Notes: generated from the sequence alone by a model not told the origin. A DNA stretch of 64,000 bases from Nitricoxidireducens sp046726235 (GCA_046726235.1 JBKPAD010000005.1:124001-188000), one strand, 5' to 3'. Counted from the stretch's first letter, positions 17,268 through 25,452 are shown. A program made the numbers and translations.

Positions 17268-17701
17268 GCCGCAACCATCCATAAAACATGCGTTAATTCA
17301 GTACGTTAGAAGCGTAAATATTTTCCATGTATCACCTACAAGTCACATCCTGTGTCCCCTGCTAGTGACACTGATTGGGCTGTACTCGCTCATCATTTTT
17401 TGCAATTCGTGCGGGAGCCTTCTTCCATCATCAACGACGATTGATTCCCCTGTCGACTCTTTCCGCGAAATGCTGATGGTATATTGCATAGGTGCTTGTA
17501 TTAGCAGGGGGTTGTTTAGAATCTCACGTATCGGAGAATAAGCGAAGCGCATTCGACTGATGCGCAAGCGAAGCGGGCTCCGGGCTCTAATGCCCGGCAT
17601 GGGGCTTCAGCGCATAGAGGCGTACGTTCTAGAGCAAGGATTACTACACGTGACACGAGTAAAACTCGTCAGTGCTCAGCCAACGGCAGTATTCTTGCAA
17701 C
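17268..17701. other. Non-coding left end of island
   Basis: Sequence is visibly AT-richer than the flanks. It contains a hairpin GCGCAT...ATGCGC (about 17548-17566) between two AGCGAAGCG repeats. A minus-strand frame starting at Met 17489 and ending at 17343 would encode 48 residues (MQYTISISRKESTGESIVVD at its N-terminus), but it has no clear ribosome site and no family I recognise. I see no other gene. Confidence 0.4.
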
Positions 17702-18934
17702 ATGACACTTCCTTCCCTCGAACAAATCGAGAGCAACATGGCCGAAGCAGACATTGAATTCCAACACGAATCGGATACTGAGCTAGACGCTGCCCAAACG
17801 CAGCAGTTCTCTGAAGCCGTACTCCACGCAGCGGATTGGACAGTTGAAACAATCGTTTCGCAACTAGCACGCGGCAACATCGAGATGAACCCTCGTTTCC
17901 AGCGTCGTGATGCGTGGCGCATTCATCGTAAGAGTGCATTCATTGAATCGTTGATCTTGGGGCTACCGGTCCCCCAGATCGTATTGGCCGAAAAGAAAGG
18001 ACAACGAGGGAAGTACATCGTTCTGGACGGGAAGCAACGGCTGCTCTCACTCCTGCAATTTACAGCCAATGCAGAGGGACCAAACAACGGCTTTCGCTTG
18101 AGCGGCCTCGAGGCACGCATCGACTTAGTTCGCAGGTCGTATGAATCGCTGAACGAGCCTGCGTTCGAGAACGATCTAAACGCTTTTCTCAACTATACGG
18201 TTCGAACAGTAGTGATTCGAAACTGGCCGAGTTACGATTTCCTCCATCTTGTGTTCTTGAGGCTTAACACAGGCAGCGTCAAGCTTTCCCCGCAGGAACT
18301 CCGCCAAGCGATGTTCCCCGGCGACTTCTCAAATCGAGTCGATGATGCGGCGGCAAACTCAGCCGCGCTCATGAAGCTGCTAACTCGTGATTCACCTGAT
18401 CCTCGAATGAGGGATGTCGAATTGCTGGTTCGATTCTTGGCATTTCGTTTCTTCTTGGTTGACTACGCCGGACGCATGAAGGATTTCCTGGACGTCGCCT
18501 GTGAAAGGCTCAACGATGCATGGCCTCAGCGCGAACCGGAGATTGAGGCGGCCATTGCAGAGTTCGACGCCGCGACGGAGCACCTCATGGAAGTCTTCGG
18601 CCCGGAGTGCGTGGCAAGAAAAGCAAACTCCAAGTCATTTAACCGAGCGATTTTTGATGCGCTTGTCTTCTATGCCGCAGACAAGCAGATTCGCGATGCA
18701 ATGCTCGATAACAAAGACGCAGTCAATGAGGCGTTCAATCGTGTTCTTGAGGACAAGGCATTTCTTGAGGCATCAGAGAGTGATACGGCGGGCGTGCCCA
18801 ACACGTTCACACGTCTGAGCGTGTGGGGTATTCGTCTTAGGGACCACCTCGGTATCGACTTCGCGGTTCCTACTCTTCGCCCAGCAGACGGAGCAGTGAG
18901 AGCCAAGATTGAGTTTGGGGGCTTTAGACCCTGA
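17702..18934 (+). CDS. DUF262 (GmrSD/ParB-like NTPase-nuclease N-terminal domain) protein
   Basis: This protein of about 410 residues has both DUF262 signatures: NPRFQRRDAWRIHRKSAFIES (residues about 63-83) and IVLDGKQRLLSLLQF, the DGQQR-type motif proposed to bind and hydrolyse nucleotide. ILGLPVPQIVL between them is also typical. Unlike GmrS/GmrD fusions and SspE it has no C-terminal DUF1524 HNH nuclease; the C-terminal 200 residues are helical. The next gene, 1 bp downstream, encodes a HEPN protein, so I read them as one module, probably anti-phage. Start choice is open: ATG 17702 is used here, ATG 17738 has a better ribosome site (GAGAG), and GTG 17672 is possible. Codon use is unlike the flanking native genes. 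Confidence 0.85.
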   Translation: MTLPSLEQIESNMAEADIEFQHESDTELDAAQTQQFSEAVLHAADWTVETIVSQLARGNIEMNPRFQRRDAWRIHRKSAFIESLILGLPVPQIVLAEKKGQRGKYIVLDGKQRLLSLLQFTANAEGPNNGFRLSGLEARIDLVRRSYESLNEPAFENDLNAFLNYTVRTVVIRNWPSYDFLHLVFLRLNTGSVKLSPQELRQAMFPGDFSNRVDDAAANSAALMKLLTRDSPDPRMRDVELLVRFLAFRFFLVDYAGRMKDFLDVACERLNDAWPQREPEIEAAIAEFDAATEHLMEVFGPECVARKANSKSFNRAIFDALVFYAADKQIRDAMLDNKDAVNEAFNRVLEDKAFLEASESDTAGVPNTFTRLSVWGIRLRDHLGIDFAVPTLRPADGAVRAKIEFGGFRP

Positions 18935-18935
18935 C

Positions 18936-19619
18936 ATGTCTTCTGCGCGTTTTCTGGCACTAACGTCGCAGCTAAGTGCGCTGCGGAACCACCTACTGCC
19001 TGACCCCTTCGAAGTCACGGGAGTTTATGCCGACCAAGAAAGGGTTGCTACCTCTGCGCTAGCGTATCGTGTGCTTGCCCATGCGGAAATCGAGTCGTAC
19101 ATGGAGGACCGGGCACTCGAGGCCGTAAATGCGGCGCGAGTCGCGTGGGAGAAGCACGGACACGTATCTCGTGTCGCTCTATGCTTGGTTGCCTTTTGCG
19201 GCAAGGAAATGGCGTTGCCACCCGACTCGCTGGAAGCGCCAAATGAAAATAAGAGGAAAGTTTGGCCTGCGCTGGTGAACATCGGCGAACGGCTGAGCCC
19301 CGTACTGTCGGCGTTTTACCACCGCGTCCGCAATGAAAACCACGGTGTTAAAGAGAAGAATCTCTTAGCCTTGTTGCTTCCTATCGGGGTAGATCACTCG
19401 AAGTTGGACCCGGCGTTCTTAACGGAAATCGACTCCTTCGGTTCCTTGAGAGGTGTTGCGGCACACTCCTCTAGTAGTACGGCGGTTCAGCAAGCCATCG
19501 ACCCCGCCGAGGAACTGAAACGAGTGGCCGCTCTTCTTCCGGGAATCGAAGCCATTGACGCCCTCATCGAAGAGTTGGTATCTGCAATCCCATCCCCTCC
19601 CCAAGCAGCCACTGCGTGA
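18936..19619 (+). CDS. HEPN-domain protein (RiboL-PSP/MAE_28990-like), putative RNase
   Basis: This 227-residue helical protein fits the HEPN family found beside RNase-like toxins. A typical N-terminal helix is LAYRVLAHAEIESYMEDRALEAV, and the C-terminal half carries SFGSLRGVAAHSSS with the R-x4-H motif that forms the metal-independent RNase site in HEPN toxins. It follows the DUF262 gene by a single base, so the pair is translationally coupled. Family knowledge predicts RNA cleavage that halts growth when triggered; that is inference here. A TTG at 18909 would extend it into the DUF262 gene but has no advantage. Other options are a non-catalytic structural HEPN subunit. Confidence 0.7.
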   Translation: MSSARFLALTSQLSALRNHLLPDPFEVTGVYADQERVATSALAYRVLAHAEIESYMEDRALEAVNAARVAWEKHGHVSRVALCLVAFCGKEMALPPDSLEAPNENKRKVWPALVNIGERLSPVLSAFYHRVRNENHGVKEKNLLALLLPIGVDHSKLDPAFLTEIDSFGSLRGVAAHSSSSTAVQQAIDPAEELKRVAALLPGIEAIDALIEELVSAIPSPPQAATA

Positions 19620-19743
19620 CTCTTATTCGTACGGGCGTCCTGCATTCGCAATTTGTTTTGAGTGTCCTATGCGAACTCCTAGACTAAGGCAGGAGCGAGG
19701 GTAATTGCCCCCGTATGGTCTCTGGCAAAGCTGCCGCTATTCC

Positions 19744-20853
19744 TTACTTTTCCTTGCTGCCGCCAACAGAACGAAGGATTTCAATAATGGGGCTGGCCGC
19801 CGCATTCTCCCCATCAGTTTTCACGTAGCCACTAGCTTGCGGAAGGAAAACAGACTGGGTGGCCTGAACGAGAACTGCACTCTTCGTTTGTTCGTCCGTT
19901 GCGCTTGCAGCGAATGCTTGGAATGACCCTAGTGCATTAGTTCGGTGCTTATTAACAACGTAATTGTGTCTCGCCGCACCATAGTTCCGAGCGGCCCAAA
20001 GAACCCCGAAGAATAGCAAGAAGACGATAAGCGCCTTCTGGCCAAGGTACCGCAAATGCCGCATGTCACTCGCATCGTGGCTTGGCTCCGGTACTCCGGT
20101 CCATTGCGTTACATGCGATCCGAACAAAGCAAAGCCGACAACCATTATGCTTATCGCGACTAGCACCGCGAGCCACAGTGCCGACGCTTTCCGGTGCTCC
20201 TCGGCTTCGTCACTGAAATGTCGAGATGTCTGGCTTACCCCGGCTTCTGCTGCTGCCTTCCTGATCTCGTCCAAGGCAGCAGTCATTCCTTGAAGCTTTT
20301 CCGAGCTTAGCTCCTCGAACTCCTTCGCTTTGTCCTTGAGGAAGACATCCAGCAGTTTGGCCGCCTCGGCTGTCTTCATGTTCAAAGCGTTCAATGCATC
20401 AGACGATAGTTGCATCGTCGACCTAACTTGCGAAGCCAACGCGTCCATTTCAGACCGAACGCTGTCCTCACCTCGGGTACCTAAAACGGCGCGCGCCTGT
20501 GTGTATGCAGAGTTCCATTGATCTTCGAGGGAATTGGCGAGGCTGTCACGGGCCTGCGTGGTATTTCCATGTTGCTTCGGATCAAACTGAGAAATCTGCG
20601 CCAAGGTCTGATTGAGTTGCGCGAACACATCCCTTAGATGATTGAGCGTTCCGTACGGCACCGTTTCAAAGTCGACTTTGGCCAACTGCCGCGCCGTCGC
20701 TGTCACTTCGGTGAGAAGCGGCAACACGGACTCAAAACACAATGCGGAGCCCAACCGCTCCTTCTGCACCAACCCGGATGGGTCGTACTTTCCGATAGCG
20801 TCCAGGGTTGGTACAAGTTTGCTGAGCGCCTGAACTTGTCTGGGGGTTGGCAT
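19744..20853 (-). CDS. Two-TM coiled-coil membrane protein, unknown function
   Basis: This 369-residue protein has a long, charged, helical N-terminal half (about 1-215, rich in Ala/Gln/Glu, probably coiled coil) and two transmembrane segments, ALWLAVLVAISIMVVGFALFG and ALIVFLLFFGVLWAARN. A C-terminal tail follows with YVVNKHRTNALGSFQAFAASA and VLVQATQSVFLPQASGY. The tail looks like a conserved motif I associate with uncharacterised genes in variable regions, but I cannot name the family. The ATG at 20853 follows AGGAG. It converges on the HEPN gene (124 bp between stops), so it is a separate transcript, but it shares the island and may be cargo of the same or another defence function. Confidence 0.7.
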   Translation of the reverse strand: MPTPRQVQALSKLVPTLDAIGKYDPSGLVQKERLGSALCFESVLPLLTEVTATARQLAKVDFETVPYGTLNHLRDVFAQLNQTLAQISQFDPKQHGNTTQARDSLANSLEDQWNSAYTQARAVLGTRGEDSVRSEMDALASQVRSTMQLSSDALNALNMKTAEAAKLLDVFLKDKAKEFEELSSEKLQGMTAALDEIRKAAAEAGVSQTSRHFSDEAEEHRKASALWLAVLVAISIMVVGFALFGSHVTQWTGVPEPSHDASDMRHLRYLGQKALIVFLLFFGVLWAARNYGAARHNYVVNKHRTNALGSFQAFAASATDEQTKSAVLVQATQSVFLPQASGYVKTDGENAAASPIIEILRSVGGSKEK

Positions 20854-21102
20854 CAACTACTCCTGATTGGACGGGCTATTTGGTGCATTTAGACACGCGG
20901 CATAATACCCCCATACTCAGCAAGGCCCGACGCCGCTGTACTCGCACGACATTTTGAAGCGCGCATGCGAGCCACTTCCCAGCGATGCCCGATACTGGAT
21001 TCCCCCGTAGCACCCTCTACAAGCCCCAGGATTCGATTTCTAAGGCCGGTCCTATAGTCGGGGATATCAGGCCGTTTTTCGTTGGCCCAAAGACCGGAGG
21101 CA

Positions 21103-21214
21103 TGTCCGTTAGGGTATGCCTATACGGACGCAGCAAAACGCTGCGCCGATGCGTCCGTTAGACTTGACATCGCCATTTCGGACACGATACAGTTCGGACA
21201 CCACTTCAACGAAC
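21103..21214 (+). repeat. res-like recombination site array
   Basis: A 28-bp dyad (21103-21130) runs from TGTCCGTTA to ACGGACG. A 33-bp dyad (21152-21184) runs from CGTCCGTTAG to CGGACA, 21 bp further on. The 9-mer GTCCGTTAG is shared (21104 and 21153). A third CGGACA (21195-21200) lies within the dyad GTTCG...CGAAC (21192-21214). Tn3-family res sites have subsites of about 28, 34 and 25 bp with a gap of about 22 bp between I and II, so the sizes match well. It sits directly upstream of the serine recombinase, as in tnpR-res. Confidence 0.65.
21164..21193 (+). promoter_or_regulatory. Recombinase promoter inside the res-like array
   Basis: TTGACA (21164-21169), 18 bp spacer, TACAGT (21188-21193). 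The promoter overlaps the second dyad, so the recombinase is probably autoregulated by its own binding, as tnpR is in Tn3. Confidence 0.6.
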
Positions 21215-21225
21215 AGGTGATCGCC

Positions 21226-21858
21226 GTGGCAACAATTCTCTACGCTCGTGTTTCTACCTCGGAGCAGACCATTGAGCACCAGCGGACTCAGGCGGAGAAA
21301 ACGCTGGGGCTCTCGTTTGACGATGTCATCGCGGACGATGGGGTATCTGGGGTGGCAGTGAAGCTGAGGGATCGACCGCAAGGACGTCGCCTATTCGACA
21401 TTCTGAGGGCCGGAGATGTCCTCGTGGTCAGATGGGTGGACCGCTTGGGAAGAAACTACGGCGACGTAACAGAGAGCGTGCGGGAGTTCATCCAGCGGGG
21501 CGTGATCGTCAAGACCGTCATCAATGCGATGGTTTTTGACGGGGCCACGAGAGACCCGGTTCAGATGGCAGTGCGTGATTCACTAATCGCCTTCATGGCC
21601 GCCACGGCACAGGCGCAAGCTGAAGCCACGAAAGAAGCGCAAAGGGCTGGCATTGAACATGCCAGAGCGCGGGGAGCCTTTAAGGGGCGAAAGCCGAGCT
21701 ACACGTCAGACCAGTTAGATACGGCTCTTAACATGCTGGCCGCAGGAGAGGGAGTAAGTGCCATTGCCAAACACACGGCGCTATCTCGTGCAGCCATATA
21801 TCGTATGCAGGAAGACCCGGTTAAAGCCAGAGCTTCCCTTGAAGCATGGTGTACCTGA
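21226..21858 (+). CDS. Small serine recombinase (resolvase/invertase family)
   Basis: This 210-residue protein has ILYARVSTSEQT at the N-terminus, with the catalytic Ser in RVS, DGVSG, VLVVRWVDRLGRNYGDV, and the long E helix (IAFMAATAQAQAEATKEAQRAGIEHARARG). A C-terminal helix-turn-helix (LNMLAAGEGVSAIAKHTALSRAAIYRMQ) completes the resolvase architecture. GTG at 21226 follows CAGGTGA and starts two codons before the family beta-1 strand; longer frames would run through the res-like array. It probably resolves cointegrates or inverts DNA. The island therefore carries both a serine and a tyrosine recombinase, which suggests a composite history. Confidence 0.88.
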   Translation: MATILYARVSTSEQTIEHQRTQAEKTLGLSFDDVIADDGVSGVAVKLRDRPQGRRLFDILRAGDVLVVRWVDRLGRNYGDVTESVREFIQRGVIVKTVINAMVFDGATRDPVQMAVRDSLIAFMAATAQAQAEATKEAQRAGIEHARARGAFKGRKPSYTSDQLDTALNMLAAGEGVSAIAKHTALSRAAIYRMQEDPVKARASLEAWCT

Positions 21859-21869
21859 TCTTTCCCTCG

Positions 21870-22295
21870 TCAACGACGCTCGAGAAATCTCCTCACTGCG
21901 CCTTGAGGGTTCGCACTACTCAAAGCAACGATGATCAGCATGCCTACGTCGCGAGCCGGAATGTTTAGGTTCTCCTTGCCAATGACCTCGGTGATGCTTG
22001 GAAGGGCGTGCTCGAACCACTCTCCAATCACTCGCACCGGGTCTTCATTCCACTGGTGCGCCAGCATCTTTTCCCTGTCACTCGCGCTTATCACGCCCTT
22101 CTCTCCCGCTAGGTGCAGAGCTTGGAGTACGAAGGCTCGTGCCATCCCCCGTTTTTCTGGCGGATCGCTGACATCGTAGAGAGTTACCCATGCCGGGAAG
22201 GCGATAAGAGTCTGTTTGTTGAATCCAGTGGTGACCCTTTTGAAGACAAAGTAAAACACCGCTAGAGCGGCAGCAACGCCTATGACATATTCCAT
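21870..22295 (-). CDS. Membrane-anchored protein of unknown function
   Basis: This 141-residue protein has one N-terminal transmembrane helix (YVIGVAAALAVFYFVFKRV, residues 3-21). A soluble tail follows with FPAWVTLYDVSDPPEKRGMARAFVLQALHLAGEKGVI and a C-terminal DVGMLIIVALSSANPQGAVRRFLERR. I do not recognise the family. It is convergent with the recombinase gene (11 bp between stops) and on the same strand as the integrase, 68 bp downstream of its stop. It is likely island cargo. Confidence 0.6.
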   Translation of the reverse strand: MEYVIGVAAALAVFYFVFKRVTTGFNKQTLIAFPAWVTLYDVSDPPEKRGMARAFVLQALHLAGEKGVISASDREKMLAHQWNEDPVRVIGEWFEHALPSITEVIGKENLNIPARDVGMLIIVALSSANPQGAVRRFLERR

Positions 22296-22363
22296 GTCTC
22301 GTTCCTTCCGTTAGTAAGTGTCTCTCGAAGCGCGCTATCTGTCTCTTCGCGCGATACGCGCAG

Positions 22364-23791
22364 CTACTCTCCCAGAACTATTTCCCGTACCTTCTCGATA
22401 GCCGCGAGCCCTTTCACCAAAGGAATGCCAGACCCATAAATGGTCGCCACGCCGGCAACCTTATGTCCCAAAATCGTCTCTCGTAACTCGAAGTCTGGTA
22501 TCGCCTCGCGGGCAATGTCGCTCCATGTATGCCGCATCTGATAGGGCGTGTACCCCGACGCCTTTTTGAAACGCGAGCCTAGAGACGATACGAGCCCAGA
22601 AGGGGAGCGGTTGTTCTTCTCTAGCCACGCTAGCAGTTCCCCAAGGGCCTTCACGTCTAGAACGGATCGTTCTCCATCGCTTATGGGTATCTCGCGTTCG
22701 GCGTTTTTGTTCTTACCCTTTGCTATACGAAGCCACAGACCATTTCGATTGCGAACGTCTGGCTTCCAAATCAATGAAGCGGTCCGCGCCTCAAATAACT
22801 CCCTCGGACGAAGACCAAGGCAGGCAATCACTGTTACCGCAGTAGCATCGAACTGTGAAGCGCCGCCACTGTAACCGGCCCGCACCTTCGTGCTCTTGGG
22901 CTTGGCTTGTAACACTGCAATAGTCTTGCGAATCTCATCTACGGGCATACTCGACCTATCGCCCACGCGAGGTTGAAGCACCCCTTTTAGCGCGCGATTG
23001 CGAGGCGGCTTTAAGTCGGGGACTACAAGCCGAAGACAAGAGACCATGCTATCCAGCTGGGTCTTTACGGTTCGCGGCGATACACGACGAAGTCGTTCGC
23101 TGCACCAAGCAGAAAGCACATCGTGAATCCCTTGCGCGCTAGTGTCCTCAACCCTGAGTTGACGCAGCTTCAGAGTTGCCATGCGGTGCCGCTCTCTCCC
23201 TACTTCATGCCCGTAAAGCTCCAGCGCCCGCTCGACCAATGATTCCCACGACTCGCACGATACCTTTGGCCCGGACTGCGGCGCACGGACCTCCACTGCC
23301 TCAGGTATCGGTTTTCCAGCTATCACGCTATCAAGCGCATTAAGGATTGCTTTGGCCTCGACCGCAGGCCGCTGTATCTCTGAAGGGACTGCACCCCGCA
23401 GCATGGCGCTGTAAAAGTCCTTCCAACGACGAGCGGTATCAGCCCAGCCGCGAGGGTCGCGTTGCTGTTCCTCAACCAAACGGCAGGCTGCCTGCCTAAC
23501 CAGACTTGGAATGCCGGCTAGTACATCTTCGGGACTCTTACTTGCCGCGTCTTTGCTTGGCGTTTGAATGGCGACCGATGATGGCTCGGCCTTTGCGCTA
23601 CGGGCAGCGAGGCATATGCTGTCGAACTGAACGGAAAGCGCACGAGACAACCGTTCCGCCTCCCGCTTGTTGGATGTCTTCAGGCTCTTCATGAAAACAT
23701 CCTTCCCAATCGCCTCGACAATGTCACGCGGGTACCTGCGTTTGTAGTACCAGACGGGGGATTCGCTTTTTCGGTGTAGGTACTCTGCCAA
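22364..23791 (-). CDS. Tyrosine-type site-specific integrase
   Basis: This 475-residue phage-type integrase has an N-terminal DUF6538-like start (AEYLHRKSESPVWYYKRRYPRDI), a long helical core-binding region (about 100-270) and a C-terminal catalytic domain. The first Arg is in ACLGLRPRELFEA, the HxxR box reads YQMRHTW (Tyr where His is usual), the third box is ETILGHKVAGVATIYG, and the Tyr in TIYG is the expected nucleophile. It begins 143 bp from the right repeat, as expected for an integrase at an attachment end. It is the best candidate for having inserted the island. Confidence 0.92.
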   Translation of the reverse strand: MAEYLHRKSESPVWYYKRRYPRDIVEAIGKDVFMKSLKTSNKREAERLSRALSVQFDSICLAARSAKAEPSSVAIQTPSKDAASKSPEDVLAGIPSLVRQAACRLVEEQQRDPRGWADTARRWKDFYSAMLRGAVPSEIQRPAVEAKAILNALDSVIAGKPIPEAVEVRAPQSGPKVSCESWESLVERALELYGHEVGRERHRMATLKLRQLRVEDTSAQGIHDVLSAWCSERLRRVSPRTVKTQLDSMVSCLRLVVPDLKPPRNRALKGVLQPRVGDRSSMPVDEIRKTIAVLQAKPKSTKVRAGYSGGASQFDATAVTVIACLGLRPRELFEARTASLIWKPDVRNRNGLWLRIAKGKNKNAEREIPISDGERSVLDVKALGELLAWLEKNNRSPSGLVSSLGSRFKKASGYTPYQMRHTWSDIAREAIPDFELRETILGHKVAGVATIYGSGIPLVKGLAAIEKVREIVLGE

Positions 23792-23933
23792 GATGTGTCG
23801 CCGCTTCGTGTCGATAAAATTGGTCGCCGTGTGTGACCTGTCGCAGGCCGCCTTAGGTAGCCGGCCGCCTTGTCCTACCTGCGTTTAGACGCATCAAGGC
23901 TAGCACGCGATGAACGCATTTATGTGCCAGCTT

Positions 23934-23943
23934 TTCTACTAGA
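23934..23943 (+). repeat. Right attachment repeat (attR core)
   Basis: TTCTACTAGA, identical to 17258-17267, 16 bp before the first native start codon on the right. The following ATCGCCGC completes the palindrome when joined to the left flank. TAGAAT at 23940-23945 is a plausible -10 for the gene starting at 23959, giving a leader of only about 7 nt. Confidence 0.75.
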
Positions 23944-23958
23944 ATCGCCGCAGCTCCC

Positions 23959-25452
23959 ATGCCCGACAACCGCCCGCACAGCCACCGTCTGCCGCCTTCG
24001 GCGCTCGAACGCGCGCTGGACTGGCTGGCGTTGCCGCCCGCCGACGATCCGCTGCGTGACCTCGGGCCCTTGCGCAGCAACCTCGCGGCGATCGCCACGG
24101 TAACGATCAACCCGGTCCAGTACCTCAGCATCCTCGAGCTGTTCCAGACACGCGCCAACTTCACGGCGAGCACGGTCAAGCCCCTGCTGCTGGATGCGAC
24201 GCTGCCGGTGCCGAAGCGGCTGCGCACCATCGCGCACGGGCTCATGGACGTCCATGGCGCCCTGGCCTCGGGCTACCTCAAGGTGCTGCGCCGCGCGTCG
24301 CCCGCGTCGGATTCCGGTCCCGGCCCGGCGCGCCTGTGCGCCTGGGGGCTCGCCAACCTCGCGCAGAAGCTCGAAGTGGCGCAGCTCGTGTCCTCGCCCG
24401 GAGCGCCGGACGTCTGGAAGCAGTTGCTCGCCTTCCAGCGCCTGCTCCCCCGCCCCGGTGAAGCGCCGGCGCAGGACATCGCCGAGGCCGAGCTGCACAT
24501 GAAGGCCATGCTGGCGCTCTGCGCCGCCCAGCCCGAGAGCCTCTCGCCGCGCGAAACGGCCTTCCTCGCGGAGTATCTGCGCGGCTGCGCCGCCGCGGTC
24601 GAGATCCGGCCGGCCGACGCGCCGCCCACGCCGGACGCCTACTGGCTCGATGAAAACCAGGGCCTGCCGCCGACCGCCGCCTCGCGCCGCCAGCCGGGGC
24701 AGCAGGTGAGCCTGCAGTTTTCCTGCCTTGCGCTGAGCCGCCTGGCCGCGAGCCATCTGGAACGCCTCGCGCACGGCGAGCGGCCCGAGGCCGCCGGCCT
24801 GCCCGGGCAGGCGCTGCTGTCCGACTACCGCAACGTGCTGACGCGTTCGATCGAACGCTGGCAAAGCCCGCCGAAGCGGCAATCGAACCGCCGCCGCAAC
24901 GGCCACCGCGTCCAGGTCTGCACCCATCTGGGTCCGCTCTGGCAGCAGCTGCGCGACCAGGGCGACGCCACGCAAGCGGAGGTCGAACTGCCGGCGAGCG
25001 ACTGGATGGTCCTCAACGAGAGCGCCAGCGGCTATGCGGTGATGCATGTCTCCGGGGAACTCGCCGGCCTCGTCGCCGGCAGCGCCATCGGCCTGCGCAC
25101 GGCGGCGGACAAGCCCTGGAACATTTGTGTCGTGCGCTGGGCGCGCAGCGAGAATCCCGAGCACATCGAACTCGGCCTGGAACTGCTCTCGCCGCTCGCT
25201 GAAGCCGTGCGCATCATGCGTCGCGGCGCCGACGGCGAGCAACTGCCGGTGCCGGCCTTCCTGCTACCACCGATGCCGGCGCTGGGCCGCGCCGAGGCGC
25301 TGCTGACCGCGCGCGGCTACTTCGAGCCGGGCGAATTCACGCTGATGAACGAGTCGGGCGGCCGGCTGCAGATCGCCGAATGCCTGGCGCACCAGGTAGC
25401 GATGCACACGGCCTGCGTCGAAGTCTTCGAGTTCGAGCGCAGCCGCAGCTAG
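23959..25452 (+). CDS. Uncharacterised protein with possible C-terminal PilZ-like domain
   Basis: This 497-residue soluble protein is GC-rich like the native genes. The first 300 residues are helical and Leu/Ala-rich with no recognisable motif. Around 320-420, LGPLWQQLRDQGDATQAEVELPASDWMVLNESASGYAVMHVSGEL followed by ELGLELLSPLAEA resembles the PilZ beta-barrel, with its typical NxSxxG turn. The usual RxxxR c-di-GMP motif is not clear, so binding is not assured. Length and start (ATG right after the palindromic site) are plausible. Its stop shares CTAG with the stop of the convergent yihY gene. Function unknown. Confidence 0.7.
   Translation: MPDNRPHSHRLPPSALERALDWLALPPADDPLRDLGPLRSNLAAIATVTINPVQYLSILELFQTRANFTASTVKPLLLDATLPVPKRLRTIAHGLMDVHGALASGYLKVLRRASPASDSGPGPARLCAWGLANLAQKLEVAQLVSSPGAPDVWKQLLAFQRLLPRPGEAPAQDIAEAELHMKAMLALCAAQPESLSPRETAFLAEYLRGCAAAVEIRPADAPPTPDAYWLDENQGLPPTAASRRQPGQQVSLQFSCLALSRLAASHLERLAHGERPEAAGLPGQALLSDYRNVLTRSIERWQSPPKRQSNRRRNGHRVQVCTHLGPLWQQLRDQGDATQAEVELPASDWMVLNESASGYAVMHVSGELAGLVAGSAIGLRTAADKPWNICVVRWARSENPEHIELGLELLSPLAEAVRIMRRGADGEQLPVPAFLLPPMPALGRAEALLTARGYFEPGEFTLMNESGGRLQIAECLAHQVAMHTACVEVFEFERSRS

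Larger units (their letters stand above)
20857..21225. other. Intergenic region with res-like site and recombinase promoter
   Basis: This 369-bp gap separates divergent genes. Its right third (21103-21214) holds the repeat array and promoter described separately. The left part, about 20870-21090, shows no gene or clear repeat. Confidence 0.6.
17258..23943. mobile_element. Integrative island with DUF262/HEPN cargo, serine recombinase and tyrosine integrase
   Basis: The block has visibly lower GC and more A/T-ending codons than its flanks. It holds an integrase at its right end, a serine recombinase and cargo genes. The same 10 bases, TTCTACTAGA, lie at 17258-17267 and 23934-23943, immediately upstream of the outward-facing native genes on both sides. 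Removing one repeat copy plus the block rejoins GCGGCGATTCTA, C and TAGAATCGCCGC, a perfect palindrome. That makes these ends very likely the exact junctions. No tRNA gene is present at either end. Confidence 0.85.

Noticed and set aside
17236..17340. tRNA gene as island target
   Set aside because: No cloverleaf or T-arm sequence at either island end; the repeats lie in a divergent intergenic palindrome instead.
17343..17600. Minus-strand open frame of up to 85 residues at the left end of the island
   Set aside because: No ribosome site or recognised family; kept only as a remark on the non-coding region.
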